NCBI RefSeq assembly: GCF_022012435.1
Contig: NZ_JAKLUA010000003.1
Coordinates: 372,001 to 436,000, forward strand
DNA from: Bradyrhizobium zhengyangense
GTDB lineage: Bacteria; Pseudomonadota; Alphaproteobacteria; Rhizobiales; Xanthobacteraceae
Length of the DNA stretch: 64,000 nucleotides
Reading direction: 5' to 3'
Shown here: positions 1-8,133 of the stretch, in pieces
Numbering within the stretch: the stretch's first letter is position 1
Layout: every line of letters begins with the position of its first letter
Notes under the pieces: generated by a model
Databases searched by the model: none
Seen by the model: only the letters and a program-made list of their open reading frames with translations
Told to the model about the DNA's origin: nothing
Program-made: the position numbers and the translations under genes

Positions 1-360
1 GTCGCGGCGATAGAAGCTGTGATGATGGTGGTGATGGTGATGGTGGTGATAGTACCGCCGATATCGCGGGACTACCACGACCGGCGCGTCATAGTCGTAG
101 TAGCGACGACGATAGAAGCTGTGGTGATGATGGTGGTGGTGGTGGTGATAAAATTGAGCCACCTGGACATTTTCGCTGGCTTTTGGCGGGGCCGCTTCAT
201 CGATCGCTTGCAGCAGGGCGCCGGCGTTTGCGATCGGCTCCAACAGGTCGGCGTATGAGTTCGCCTGCAGGACATCCGTCGGTGCCGGCGCGGCCTGGGC
301 GGTACCGAGCCCTCCGAGCGCGGCCACCGCTCCCAATAGTCCGGCAATCTTCTTGTCCAA
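1..360 (-). CDS. His-rich exported protein, 3' end beyond the window
   Basis: The reading frame starts at a TTG at 360 and stays open to the window edge (120 codons). A GGAG seven bases upstream of the TTG supports this start; the nearby ATG at 373 is out of frame. Residues 1-23 form a signal peptide (DKK, a hydrophobic core, then AQA before AP), so export to the periplasm is likely. The mature part holds two copies of one unit: a run of nine His (residues 72-80) and a run of ten His (105-114), each followed by SFYRR, with a Tyr/Arg/Val-rich linker between them. The His runs suggest metal binding, probably Ni, Cu or Zn, but this is inference. I do not recognise a named family. The C-terminus and possible further repeats lie outside the window. 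Confidence 0.75.
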   Translation of the reverse strand, partial: MDKKIAGLLGAVAALGGLGTAQAAPAPTDVLQANSYADLLEPIANAGALLQAIDEAAPPKASENVQVAQFYHHHHHHHHHSFYRRRYYDYDAPVVVVPRYRRYYHHHHHHHHHHSFYRRD

Positions 361-470
361 TGTCGTTCTCCATGGTCGCCGGACCCAGCTCCGGTATCTC
401 GCAACGTCAGACATTGCCGAATGTTCCCTGAACCGCCGATTAACGACTTGTGGCGGGAGGGTGACGTTGC

Positions 471-1628
471 TCAGTTTGCGGAGACTGTGGCGACGCGGCG
501 AAGAAATTGCAGCAGCAATCGGCTCACCTCCGCGGGCTGCTCCTGCTGCACCCAATGGCCGGCGCCGTCGACGAGGTGGCAGCCGAGCAACTTCGTGCAC
601 CCACTCGTTTGCATCGCTTCGAACACGCCGGGGCGCTGATACGTGCCCCAATCCTGCTTGCCCGAGATGAAGCAGGAGGGCACGTCGATGCTGCGGCCCG
701 CAAACAGCTGCATCTCGTTGTTGAGCATTCCCGACGTGCCGTAGCGGTACCACTGCAGGCCGCCCTGGAATCCGGTGCGGCCATATTCGGCGCTGTAGAA
801 AGCGAGATCGCTATCCGGCAGCCATTGGTTGGCGGCGATCGCGGCGCGCGACGGCATCTCCTTCGCGACCGTCTCGGGCATGGTCTCGCCGAGGTCCATC
901 ACGTAATAGGTCGGCAGCTTTGCGAGCTCGCTCGCCGACCATGACTTGAGCGGATACGGCTTGTTGTCGGTCCAGTCCGCGCTCTTGTGATGATAATAGG
1001 CGCGCAGGAAACCGTGCACGCCTTGTGGCGCATGCAGCATGTCGGCATTGGCCGGACGCGTCGCGTAATACCATTGATAGTGGATGCGCGGGCGCGGCAG
1101 AGCGGCGAGCTCGCGATGCACGGGGTCTTCGACCGGAGGCATCGCCGGTGCATCGGCTGTGCCCAACGGCAGCGGCGGCGCTCCGCCGAAGGGCGCACTC
1201 ATCAACGTCACCGAGCGAAACACGTCGGGTCGTATCAATGCGCACCATGCCGCAACAGGGCTGCCGAAATCATGTCCGGCGAGATCGACCTGCCTGTACC
1301 CGAACGCCGACACGAGTGCGAGCGCGTCGCGCACGAGGTTCAGAAACGAGAATGGCGTGAGATCGTCGTCATAATCCGCACTCCATCCGGCGGTGCGGCC
1401 ATAGCCGCGCTGGTCAGGCGCGATGACGTGATAGCCCGCTGCCGCCAGCGTCGGCATCACCTTGCGCCAGGAGAAGGCGAGTTCGGGAAAGCCGTGCAGC
1501 AGCAGGATGCAGGGCCGGCCTTTGGTCTCGAAGCCGGCCTCGAGCACATGCATGCGCAGGCCGTTGATGCCGTCGACGTATCGCGAGCGGATGCCGGCGG
1601 GGAGGGGGATGTCGGGAAGTGCACTCAT
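471..1628 (-). CDS. epoxide hydrolase-like alpha/beta hydrolase
   Basis: Alpha/beta hydrolase of 385 residues resembling soluble epoxide hydrolases, which open epoxides to diols through an ester intermediate. Visible motifs are HGFPE (residues 45-49, oxyanion hole), GHDFG with the nucleophile Asp at 120, and GAGHW near residue 358 for the catalytic His. The use of Asp rather than Ser or Cys separates it from esterases, although haloalkane or fluoroacetate dehalogenases share this layout. The frame opens further upstream, but ATG at 1628 has GGAGAAGG just ahead and begins at the first conserved sequence. No signal peptide, so cytoplasmic. It lies upstream in transcription order of nothing on the same strand except the His-rich gene; a palindromic repeat separates it from the MBL gene behind it. 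Substrate unknown. Confidence 0.8.
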   Translation of the reverse strand: MSALPDIPLPAGIRSRYVDGINGLRMHVLEAGFETKGRPCILLLHGFPELAFSWRKVMPTLAAAGYHVIAPDQRGYGRTAGWSADYDDDLTPFSFLNLVRDALALVSAFGYRQVDLAGHDFGSPVAAWCALIRPDVFRSVTLMSAPFGGAPPLPLGTADAPAMPPVEDPVHRELAALPRPRIHYQWYYATRPANADMLHAPQGVHGFLRAYYHHKSADWTDNKPYPLKSWSASELAKLPTYYVMDLGETMPETVAKEMPSRAAIAANQWLPDSDLAFYSAEYGRTGFQGGLQWYRYGTSGMLNNEMQLFAGRSIDVPSCFISGKQDWGTYQRPGVFEAMQTSGCTKLLGCHLVDGAGHWVQQEQPAEVSRLLLQFLRRVATVSAN

Positions 1629-1659
1629 TGCCTTCTCCACGCGGGTGGAATCGTAGATT

Positions 1660-1701
1660 CGTAGGGTGGGCACGGCGCGGTGCGCCTTTGCCCACCCTAC
1701 G
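1660..1701. repeat. extragenic palindrome, GTAGGGTGGGCA type
   Basis: Perfect 13-base inverted repeat, CGTAGGGTGGGCA (1660-1672) and TGCCCACCCTACG (1689-1701), around a 16-base loop. It fills the gap between the MBL gene and the epoxide hydrolase start. This sequence is a familiar dispersed extragenic palindrome in alphaproteobacteria. It would form a stable RNA hairpin, but there is no T-run, so it is not a classical intrinsic terminator. Confidence 0.8.
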
Positions 1702-1715
1702 GCATCTCGGCTAAA

Positions 1716-2585
1716 TCACACCGCCGTACACACGAACGCATTGCCCTTGCGCTTGATCTTCCCCACCGATGGGGAGGGGAAATGCGCGGTGCAACACAGC
1801 GTGTCGGTGTCGCAATAGCGCTCGAGGAAGCTGCGGCGCGTCGTGGCCGCCTTGGCCGGATCGACATCGAACTTGATCGACAGCTCCGGATAAAGCGTTT
1901 GCAGCGGCGAGTGCATGAGATCGCCTGAAAATACCGCGTCGTCTTTGCCGCGTCCCATTGCGATGGCGACGTGGCCGGGCGTATGGCCCGGCGTCGGCAC
2001 GATGCGGACATGATCGCCGATCTGGTGGTCGTTGCTGATCAGCTCGTGCCTGGAGGCCTCGACCACGGGCAGCACGCTGTCGGCGAAGGGCGGGATCTCG
2101 GTCTTGGCATTCTCCGCGAACCAGTGATCGTATTCCTGCTTGGCGAAGAGGTAGCGCGCCCTGGGGAAGGTCGGTACCCAGCGGCCATTCTCCAGCCGCG
2201 TATTCCAGCCGACGTGGTCGACATGCAGATGCGTGCACATCACGAAGTCGATGTCATCGACCGAGACGCCTGCGGCATTGAGTGCGCGCATGTACGTGTC
2301 GTCGGTCTTCATGTTCCATTTCGGGCGATTGGGTCGCGGCTTGTCGTTGCCGATGCAGCTGTCGATCAAGATGGTGTGGTGCGGCGTCTTCACCACATAG
2401 GACTGGAAGCACAGCATCAGCACGTCTTGATCGTCCAGCGCCTTGGCCTGCCGCATCCACGCCCGGTTCTCGGCCAGCACCTCAGGCGTCAGGCCCGGCA
2501 ACATCTCCAGGGCCGGGACGAACGACGTCTCCTGCTCGATGATACGCTGGATGGTGAGGTCGCCGATCGTATATTTCAGGCTCAT
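1716..2585 (-). CDS. MBL-fold metallohydrolase (copy 1)
   Basis: Metallo-beta-lactamase-fold hydrolase of 289 residues. The metal-binding signature HLHVDH is at 119-124, followed by GWNT; downstream are TPGHTPGH and FSGD, which carry the further His and Asp ligands, so an active dinuclear zinc site is expected. Known relatives are annotated as MBL hydrolases or quorum-quenching lactonase-like proteins, but the substrate cannot be read from sequence. The ATG at 2585 follows GAGGGA; an upstream extension of nine residues lacks support. It is clearly paralogous to the gene at 5538-6389 (shared CTHLHVDHVGWN, WVPTFP, ARYLF and a following EYD). The serine hydrolase gene upstream ends 17 bases before, so the two are probably cotranscribed. 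Confidence 0.85.
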   Translation of the reverse strand: MSLKYTIGDLTIQRIIEQETSFVPALEMLPGLTPEVLAENRAWMRQAKALDDQDVLMLCFQSYVVKTPHHTILIDSCIGNDKPRPNRPKWNMKTDDTYMRALNAAGVSVDDIDFVMCTHLHVDHVGWNTRLENGRWVPTFPRARYLFAKQEYDHWFAENAKTEIPPFADSVLPVVEASRHELISNDHQIGDHVRIVPTPGHTPGHVAIAMGRGKDDAVFSGDLMHSPLQTLYPELSIKFDVDPAKAATTRRSFLERYCDTDTLCCTAHFPSPSVGKIKRKGNAFVCTAV

Positions 2586-2602
2586 GCTCGCTTCCCTCGT
2601 GA

Positions 2603-3793
2603 TCAGTGCCATTCGCGCACGGATGGAATGACGATATTGGTGAGGATGTCGATCGCAGCCAGGCCTTCTTTGGGCTGGCCGTATTGCGCCGTCGTCGTCA
2701 TCATGACGAGATCAAGCTCGGGCACGATGAAGATGCGTTGTCCGCCCCAGCCGAAGGCGGCAACCCATTTGATCTCCTTGACGCCGGCCAGCGAGCGGCC
2801 CATCCACCATTGATAGCCGTAGAAGAACGTGCCGCCGAAATAGCCGACCGCCTGGAAGCGCGGCGTGATCGATTGCGCGATCCAGTCGGCCGAGACGATT
2901 TGCCGGCCGTTCCACTGACCGCGATTGAGCACGAGCTGGCCGATCTTGGCCGCATCGCGCGGTCGCAAGCGCAGGCCTGCAGCCGCCGCGATCTTGCCGT
3001 TCTTGTAGGGCTTCCACTCGACGTCGGTGATGCCGAGCGGCTGGAACAGCACTTCGCGTGCAAATGCCTCCAGCGATTGTTTCGAGACGCGCTCGATGAT
3101 GTTGCCGAGCAGCTCAGTGCCGCCGCCGTTATAGGTCCATAGTACATCAGGCGGCGCGGCGATCGGCTTTGCGAGCACGTAGCCGATCGGATCGGCTTCA
3201 GAGACGAGATGCGGCTCGTCGTTTTTCGGATCGGTCCAGTCCCGCGCCTCGTCCCATTGGATGCCTGATGACATCGTCAGCAGATGCCGCAGCGTGACGG
3301 CGTCCCATCCCGGCTGCTTCACCGCTGCGGCGTCGGGGAAGAATTTTAGTACGGACTCATCGACGCCTGCGATAAGTTTGCGGTCGATTGCTATTCCGAT
3401 GAGCAGCGAGGTCACGCTCTTGGTTGCCGAGCGCATGTCGTGCTTCGTCGTTGCGGTGAATTCGTACTGGCCGTGGGGCTGTCCCCAAGGCTCGTCGTAG
3501 CCGGGAAAATATTGCTCGAAGACGAGCCTGCCATGCCTGACGACCACGACCGAATGGAGCGCGGTTGCCCTCAGCGCAAGCCGCGCGGCGATGGTGCAAA
3601 GCTTTGCGGCGTCCATGCCGACGTTGTCGGGCGAGGCGATCTCCCAGCCATCGTCGATCGCTGCAGGCGATCCGCAGGCCCGGTCGGTTTGTCCATGCGG
3701 TATGCCCTCGGCCCGCAAATCGATGGCCGAGACGGACAGCGCGAGCACGAGGCTCGCACCGAGCATTGTAAGGCGGGAGAATCGATCGCGCAT
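2603..3793 (-). CDS. beta-lactamase-family serine hydrolase, exported
   Basis: Serine hydrolase of 396 residues of the class C beta-lactamase / DD-peptidase / esterase fold. The catalytic SxxK reads SATK at 122-125, and a Tyr-containing second motif reads TYNGGG. The N-terminus is charged (MRDRFSR) followed by a hydrophobic stretch to about residue 27, consistent with a signal peptide. ATG at 3793 is chosen because GGAG lies seven bases ahead; a slightly upstream ATG at 3799 overlaps that site. Family members hydrolyse esters, amides or small peptides; nothing here shows beta-lactam resistance. It sits between the MBL gene (17 bases downstream) and a GST gene (23 bases upstream), on the same strand, so a multi-gene transcript is likely. 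Confidence 0.8.
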   Translation of the reverse strand: MRDRFSRLTMLGASLVLALSVSAIDLRAEGIPHGQTDRACGSPAAIDDGWEIASPDNVGMDAAKLCTIAARLALRATALHSVVVVRHGRLVFEQYFPGYDEPWGQPHGQYEFTATTKHDMRSATKSVTSLLIGIAIDRKLIAGVDESVLKFFPDAAAVKQPGWDAVTLRHLLTMSSGIQWDEARDWTDPKNDEPHLVSEADPIGYVLAKPIAAPPDVLWTYNGGGTELLGNIIERVSKQSLEAFAREVLFQPLGITDVEWKPYKNGKIAAAAGLRLRPRDAAKIGQLVLNRGQWNGRQIVSADWIAQSITPRFQAVGYFGGTFFYGYQWWMGRSLAGVKEIKWVAAFGWGGQRIFIVPELDLVMMTTTAQYGQPKEGLAAIDILTNIVIPSVREWH

Positions 3794-3816
3794 CGTCATT
3801 CTCCCGGAATGACCCG

Positions 3817-4428
3817 CTACGCCGCCGGCGGGACCGAGATCTTCACCGAGGGACGCTCCAGCATCTTCTGGTGGAAGGCGTCGAGCTTCGGATAGGCCTT
3901 GCGCCAGCCGCAATCAGCGAAGCGGAAATCGGCATAGCCGAGCACGCAAACAAGGCCGATCTGCGAGATGTCGAACGGGCCGTTCAGTACCTCAGGCATG
4001 TTCTCGAAGCGCGCCATGCCGGTCCAGGCCCGGTTCCAATGGTCGTCCGACCACGCCTGCCATTGCAGGCCCTGCGGCCGCACCATCTTCTCGTAGCGGC
4101 ACAGCAGCATGGAATCGAGCATGCCGTTGATCAGCGAGTGGTTGGTCTTGGCCTTCCAGCGCCGCGGACCGTAATCCGGGATCAGGCTGCCGCCGGCCAT
4201 CTCGTTGAGATATTCGACGATGACGTAGGAATCCAAAATCACGTCGCCATCATCAGTGATCAGCACCGGCAGCTTCTTCAGCGGTGTGATCTTCGAATAG
4301 TCCTCATTGACCGTGCCCGGCGCGACGGTCGCCGGCGTGAACTCGATCTTGTCGATCAGCCCGAGCTCGATCGCGGCGATGCGCACCTTGCGGGCAAAGG
4401 GCGAGGCGGCGGAGAAGGAGAGTTTCAT
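3817..4428 (-). CDS. glutathione S-transferase family protein
   Basis: GST-fold protein of 203 residues. The N-terminal thioredoxin-like part has SPFARKVR (a Ser/Pro start typical of bacterial GSTs) and a glutathione-contact segment ending LPVLITDDGDVILDS near residues 53-67; the rest is the all-helical C-terminal domain. It would conjugate or transfer glutathione in the cytoplasm; the acceptor is unknown. ATG at 4428 has AGGA ten bases upstream, and the sequence before it reads through a palindromic repeat and is non-coding. It ends 23 bases before the serine hydrolase gene on the same strand. It is one of three distinct GSTs in the window (others at 52506 and 60213). Confidence 0.85.
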   Translation of the reverse strand: MKLSFSAASPFARKVRIAAIELGLIDKIEFTPATVAPGTVNEDYSKITPLKKLPVLITDDGDVILDSYVIVEYLNEMAGGSLIPDYGPRRWKAKTNHSLINGMLDSMLLCRYEKMVRPQGLQWQAWSDDHWNRAWTGMARFENMPEVLNGPFDISQIGLVCVLGYADFRFADCGWRKAYPKLDAFHQKMLERPSVKISVPPAA

Positions 4429-4467
4429 GGTGAATGTCCTACGGGTTAGCCGGCAGTTGGTTTTGGT

Positions 4468-4548
4468 CATTGCGAGGAGCGAAGCGACGAAGCAATCCAG
4501 GCTGCCTCCGTAGGACCATCTCTGGATTGCTTCGCTTCGCTCGCAATG
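4468..4548. repeat. extragenic palindrome, CATTGCGAG / CAATCCAG type
   Basis: Long imperfect inverted repeat. The left arm (4468-4500) runs from CATTGCGAGG to GCAATCCAG and the right arm (4522-4548) from CTGGATTGC to CGCAATG, with a loop of about 21 bases. It lies between the FAH-family gene and the GST gene. This is a common dispersed intergenic element of Bradyrhizobium-like genomes. It may stabilise or attenuate the transcript across the gap. Confidence 0.85.
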
Positions 4549-4568
4549 ACGGGGAGAGGGCGGAGGCC

Positions 4569-5411
4569 TTACGCCGCCACGATCTCCTGGCGCTGCTCGC
4601 CGAGGCCTTCGATGCCGAGCGTGATGACGTCGCCGACATTGAGGAAGGTCGGCGGCTTCATGCCGAGGCCGACGCCGGGCGGGGTGCCCGTGGTGATGAT
4701 GTCGCCCGGCAGCAGCGTCATGAACTGCGAGACATAGGAGACGCACTTGGCCATCGAGAAGATCATGGTCTTGGTCGAGCCGGTCTGGCGGCGCTGGCCG
4801 TTGACGTCGAGCCACATCGACAGGTTCTGCACGTCCTTGATCTCGTCCTTGGTGGCGAGCCAGGGGCCGACCGGGCCGAACGTGTCGTGCGACTTGCCCT
4901 TGGTCCACTGACCCAGGCGCTCGGTCTGGAAGTTGCGCTCGGAGACGTCGTTGCAGACGCAATAGCCGGCGACGTAGTTCAGCGCGTCGGCTTCCGAGAC
5001 GTACTTGGCGCGGGTGCCGATGATGGCGGCGATCTCGACCTCCCAGTCGAGCTTGGTCGAGCCGCGCGGCTTCTCGACGTTGTCGTTCGGGCCTGACAGC
5101 GAGGTGTTGGCCTTCATGAAGATGATCGGCTCGGTCGGGATCGCGGCGCCGGTCTCCTTGGCGTGGTCGCTGTAATTGAGGCCGATCGCGACGAATTTCG
5201 AGATGCCGGTGACCGGCGCGCCGAAGCGTGGCTTGCCGGACACCGCGGGCAGCGAGGCCGGGTCGATCGCAGCGAGCTTCTTCAGAGATTCCGGCGAGTA
5301 GGCCTCGCCGGTGAGGTCCTTCAGATGCGCCGACAGGTCGCGCAATTGGCCGGATTTGTCGATCAGGCCGGGCTTCTCCGCACCCTTTTCGCCGTAACGA
5401 ACAAGCTTCAT
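4569..5411 (-). CDS. fumarylacetoacetate hydrolase family protein
   Basis: FAH-fold protein of 280 residues. It has the fold's metal-binding acidic cluster (LDWEVEIAAIIG) and the conserved C-terminal TGTPPGVGLGM with GDVITLGIEGLGEQ. Family members cleave C-C bonds in or decarboxylate 2,4-diketo acids at the end of aromatic or sugar-acid pathways; annotations include ureidoglycolate lyase-like and 2,4-diketo-3-deoxy-fuconate hydrolase-like. I cannot choose among them. ATG at 5411 has GGGAGAAA nine bases upstream; the longer frame to 5480 is unsupported. With a GST downstream on the same strand, the pairing is reminiscent of maleylacetoacetate isomerase / FAH pairs in ring cleavage, but this GST lacks an obvious isomerase signature, so that is only a suggestion. 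Confidence 0.85.
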   Translation of the reverse strand: MKLVRYGEKGAEKPGLIDKSGQLRDLSAHLKDLTGEAYSPESLKKLAAIDPASLPAVSGKPRFGAPVTGISKFVAIGLNYSDHAKETGAAIPTEPIIFMKANTSLSGPNDNVEKPRGSTKLDWEVEIAAIIGTRAKYVSEADALNYVAGYCVCNDVSERNFQTERLGQWTKGKSHDTFGPVGPWLATKDEIKDVQNLSMWLDVNGQRRQTGSTKTMIFSMAKCVSYVSQFMTLLPGDIITTGTPPGVGLGMKPPTFLNVGDVITLGIEGLGEQRQEIVAA

Positions 5412-5537
5412 TCTGGTTTCTCCCTTGGGATGGACTGATCGGTTAAATAGCTTCATGGAACAGGGCGGCGGGAAATTCAACCGCCGAAAAGGGGTGCATT
5501 GCAGCCCTTCATTCGCGGGGTGGCCGCCCCACGACCG

Positions 5538-6389
5538 CTAGGATTGCAGCGCCTCAAACCTGAACGCATCGCCCTCCCGCCGGATATGCCCGGCCGAGAA
5601 ATGGCCGCCAATCACCAGCGTCGGGGTATCGGCAAAGCGCGAGAACACCTTGTGCCGGCTTGCCGCGGATTGGGCGATGTCGGTATCGACGACAGAGCAC
5701 CAGTCGAGATGGGCCATCTGGCAGGGATGATGGGCGACGTCGCCGCTAAGCAGCGCCTGCTCGCCGCCGGATTCGATCAGGACGCTCATATGCCCGGGGC
5801 TGTGGCCTGGGGTCGGGATCACGCTGATCTCCTCGCAGAGCCGGTGGTCGCTCGGGATCGTTTCGACCTTGCCCGCATCGACGACCGGCTTCACGGAATC
5901 GTTGAACACCGCGACCTTGTCCGGCTCGGCCGTGTAGTCACGCCAATAGTCGTATTCGGTCCTGCCGAACAAATAGCGCGCATTGGGGAAGGTTGGCACC
6001 CATTTGCCATCGACCAGCTTCGTATTCCAGCCGACGTGATCGACATGCAGATGCGTGCACAACACGGTGTCGATGCTCTCAGGGGGAAAGCCCGCGGCTG
6101 TCATCATTTCCAGAAACGGCGTGTCGCGGTTATTCCAGACCGGGACGCCGCGGCCCTGCTTGTCGTTGCCGAGGCCTGTATCGACCACGATCCGGCGCGT
6201 CGGCGTCTCCACCACCAGCGAATGGATCGACATTTTCAGCCGGCCTTCCTCGGTGGCGAAATGCGGGATCAGCCAGGGCAGCTTCCGGATCTCATCATTG
6301 GTCGCGGCCGGCAGGATGAAGCGGGTCGAGCCGACCGTCTCCATTTCGACGACCTTGGTGATTTTGACCTGGCCGACCTTCCACTGCAT
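5538..6389 (-). CDS. MBL-fold metallohydrolase (copy 2)
   Basis: Metallo-beta-lactamase-fold hydrolase of 283 residues with HLHVDH at 113-118, TPGHSPGHM and LSGD, so the zinc ligand set is intact. It is a paralogue of the protein at 1716-2585: the two share the region around the metal site almost word for word, and the DNA there is close to identical over about 40 bases (near 2207 and 6020). The start at 6389 has AGGGG eight bases ahead. No signal peptide. The gene upstream of it diverges (6516, plus strand), leaving 126 bases for two promoters. Substrate unknown; the flanking FAH and GST genes suggest a catabolic role. Confidence 0.85.
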   Translation of the reverse strand: MQWKVGQVKITKVVEMETVGSTRFILPAATNDEIRKLPWLIPHFATEEGRLKMSIHSLVVETPTRRIVVDTGLGNDKQGRGVPVWNNRDTPFLEMMTAAGFPPESIDTVLCTHLHVDHVGWNTKLVDGKWVPTFPNARYLFGRTEYDYWRDYTAEPDKVAVFNDSVKPVVDAGKVETIPSDHRLCEEISVIPTPGHSPGHMSVLIESGGEQALLSGDVAHHPCQMAHLDWCSVVDTDIAQSAASRHKVFSRFADTPTLVIGGHFSAGHIRREGDAFRFEALQS

Positions 6390-6515
6390 CGGGCGTGCCC
6401 CTATTTTCTTTGTTTGGCGTCAAAAGATGCACACTTTCCGCCGCCAAGCGCAATGGATCATCTGTCGCGATGTTGCGTTATGTGAGGAACCCGTCGAGAG
6501 CCAAAGGGGGAGCCC

Positions 6516-6947
6516 ATGCCAGAGCTTGCGATTTCCGCCGACAAGGTCGCTTTCATCATCGAGAAGGCGCGCGAATTCGACGTCAAGGAATCCGGGTCCG
6601 ATCCGGATTCGGGCTCCAATCCGTCCGATGACGACGAGATCGACGTGCTCGAGGACAACAATTCCGATCCGGTCGCAGCCGAGCTCGCCGGCTTCATCCG
6701 CGCGCTGAACGAGGACGAGCAGCTCGACCTGGTCACGCTGATGTGGCTCGGCCGTGGTGACGGCGATGTCGACGAGTGGGACGATCTGCGCGCCCGCGCG
6801 GTCGAGGCGCGCAGCGAGTACAAGTCGCCGCGGCGCAAGACGGTGCAATATCTGCTGGGCGAACCGATGCTCGGCGATCTCCTCGCCGACGGCATGGACG
6901 AGCTCGGCATCGACTGGTCCGACGAGCGGACCACGCCGGTGGGGTAA
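6516..6947 (+). CDS. DUF3775-like acidic protein
   Basis: Small acidic cytoplasmic protein of 143 residues. The N-terminus (PELAISADKVAFII) and the C-terminal helical part (LDLVTLMWLGRGD, then YLLGEPMLGDLL) match my memory of the DUF3775 family from Bradyrhizobium and relatives, which has no known function. Residues 26-50 are a low-complexity Asp/Ser/Asn stretch and probably disordered. ATG at 6516 follows GGGGGAG. It stands alone on the plus strand: divergent from the MBL gene and convergent with the quinone-reductase gene, whose stop is four bases away. No catalytic motif is visible. Confidence 0.7.
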   Translation: MPELAISADKVAFIIEKAREFDVKESGSDPDSGSNPSDDDEIDVLEDNNSDPVAAELAGFIRALNEDEQLDLVTLMWLGRGDGDVDEWDDLRARAVEARSEYKSPRRKTVQYLLGEPMLGDLLADGMDELGIDWSDERTTPVG

Positions 6948-6950
6948 CTC

Positions 6951-7940
6951 CTATTTGGCGCAGTCGACGATGACGGTGCCGAGCTTGTCGCCCTTCTCGA
7001 CGGCGAGATGGGCCTGCGCCGTATCCGACAGCGCGAATTGCGCCGCGATCGTGTGAAGCCGCGGCACCACCGCCAGCCATTTCGAGATGTCGGCCTGCGC
7101 CGCGGCGAGCAGCGCCGGCGGCAGGGCGAACAGCACCAGCGCGCGCAGATTGATGCACTTCTCCATCAGTTCGCGCATCGGCACCACAGGCGCGCGATTG
7201 CCGTTGGTGGCGTAGACAGCAATGGTCGAATTCAGCGCCATCAGCTTCAGCGTCGTCGCGATATTGCCGCCGAAATCGACATCGACGACATGATCGACAC
7301 CGCGTCCGCCAGTAAACGCCATCGCTTTCGCAACGACGTCCTCGTCTTTGTAATTGACCACGAGATCAGCGCCCGCGCGCCGCGCCTGCTCGCCCTTCAT
7401 CGCCGAGCTGACGGTCGTAATCACCTGCGCGCCGCCCCATTTTGCCAATTGCACCGCATAGTGCCCGACCGCGCCGGCGCCGCCGGTGACGAGAACCGTC
7501 TTGCCGACAACAGGCCCGTCCGCAAACAACGAGCACCACGCCGTCATTGCGGGGATGCCGAGCGTGGCGCCTTCCGCAAAGGAAAGATGGTCCGGCAACG
7601 GCGTCACCAGCTGCTCGGCGAGCGCGATATATTCGGCCGCAGTGCCGAAAGCGCGGCCATTGCGCTGGCCGTTGAACAGCCAGACACGGTCGCCGCGCTT
7701 GAACCGCGTCACGCCGTCGCCGACCTGATCGATCAAACCCGCGCCATCACTGTTCGGGATGACGCGCGGATATTCCATCGCGCGATAAGAGCCGCTGCGC
7801 CGGCCGACATCGGCCGGATTGACGCCGGAAGCTTCCAGGCGAATGCGGACTTCGCCTGGACCCGCGACCGGCGTCGCCATCTCTCCATAGGTGAGAACGT
7901 CGACGGCCGGCCCTGTTTGCTCGTACCAGACCGCTCTCAT
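6951..7940 (-). CDS. NADPH:quinone reductase-like MDR oxidoreductase
   Basis: Medium-chain reductase of 329 residues. It has the GroES-like N-terminal half (EASGVNPADVGRRSG) and a Rossmann half with VTGGAGAVGHYAVQLAKW near residues 150-167, ending in KGDKLGTVIVD. The catalytic and structural zinc ligands of alcohol dehydrogenases are absent, which places it with zinc-free quinone reductases / enone reductases using NADPH. The likely role is reduction of quinones or reactive carbonyls in the cytoplasm. Start at 7940 is the first residue of the conserved domain; the upstream GGAAAG is only a fair ribosome site. It converges with the DUF3775 gene and is separated from the SDR gene by a long palindromic element. 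Confidence 0.85.
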   Translation of the reverse strand: MRAVWYEQTGPAVDVLTYGEMATPVAGPGEVRIRLEASGVNPADVGRRSGSYRAMEYPRVIPNSDGAGLIDQVGDGVTRFKRGDRVWLFNGQRNGRAFGTAAEYIALAEQLVTPLPDHLSFAEGATLGIPAMTAWCSLFADGPVVGKTVLVTGGAGAVGHYAVQLAKWGGAQVITTVSSAMKGEQARRAGADLVVNYKDEDVVAKAMAFTGGRGVDHVVDVDFGGNIATTLKLMALNSTIAVYATNGNRAPVVPMRELMEKCINLRALVLFALPPALLAAAQADISKWLAVVPRLHTIAAQFALSDTAQAHLAVEKGDKLGTVIVDCAK

Positions 7941-7994
7941 CCGGATTGCTTTCCGAGTTGAAGTTTTGGGCCAGCAGGCGCGGCATCAAAAATC

Positions 7995-8116
7995 CACCTC
8001 TCCCTTGGGAGAGGTCGGCGCGCAGCGCCGGGTGAGGGGTTACGCTCTCGCGTGTCGCAGCACCCCCTCACCCGATTTGCTGACGCAAATCGACCTCTCC
8101 CCGCTGGGGAGAGGTG
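7995..8116. repeat. compound extragenic palindrome (CACCTCTCC / GGAGAGGTG)
   Basis: A 122-base block of nested inverted repeats. The outer arms are CACCTCTCCC (7995 on) and GGGGAGAGGTG (to 8116). Inner hairpins include GGCGCGCAGCGCC, GGGTGAGGGG paired with CCCCCTCACCC, and GATTTGC-TGAC-GCAAATC. It fills the gap between the MDR and SDR genes. A related but shorter version lies at 26298-26337. This is a dispersed intergenic element of Rhizobiales. Confidence 0.85.
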
Positions 8117-8133
8117 AAGAGCCACCATCGCCC

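Noticed and set aside
1-150. Trinucleotide-like repeats that could suggest a CRISPR or satellite array
   Set aside because: The repeats are codon runs for His in an exported protein; there are no spacers or constant repeat units.
2603-3793. Beta-lactam resistance gene
   Set aside because: The SxxK serine hydrolase fold is shared by many esterases and peptidases; no class-specific resistance motif set is seen.
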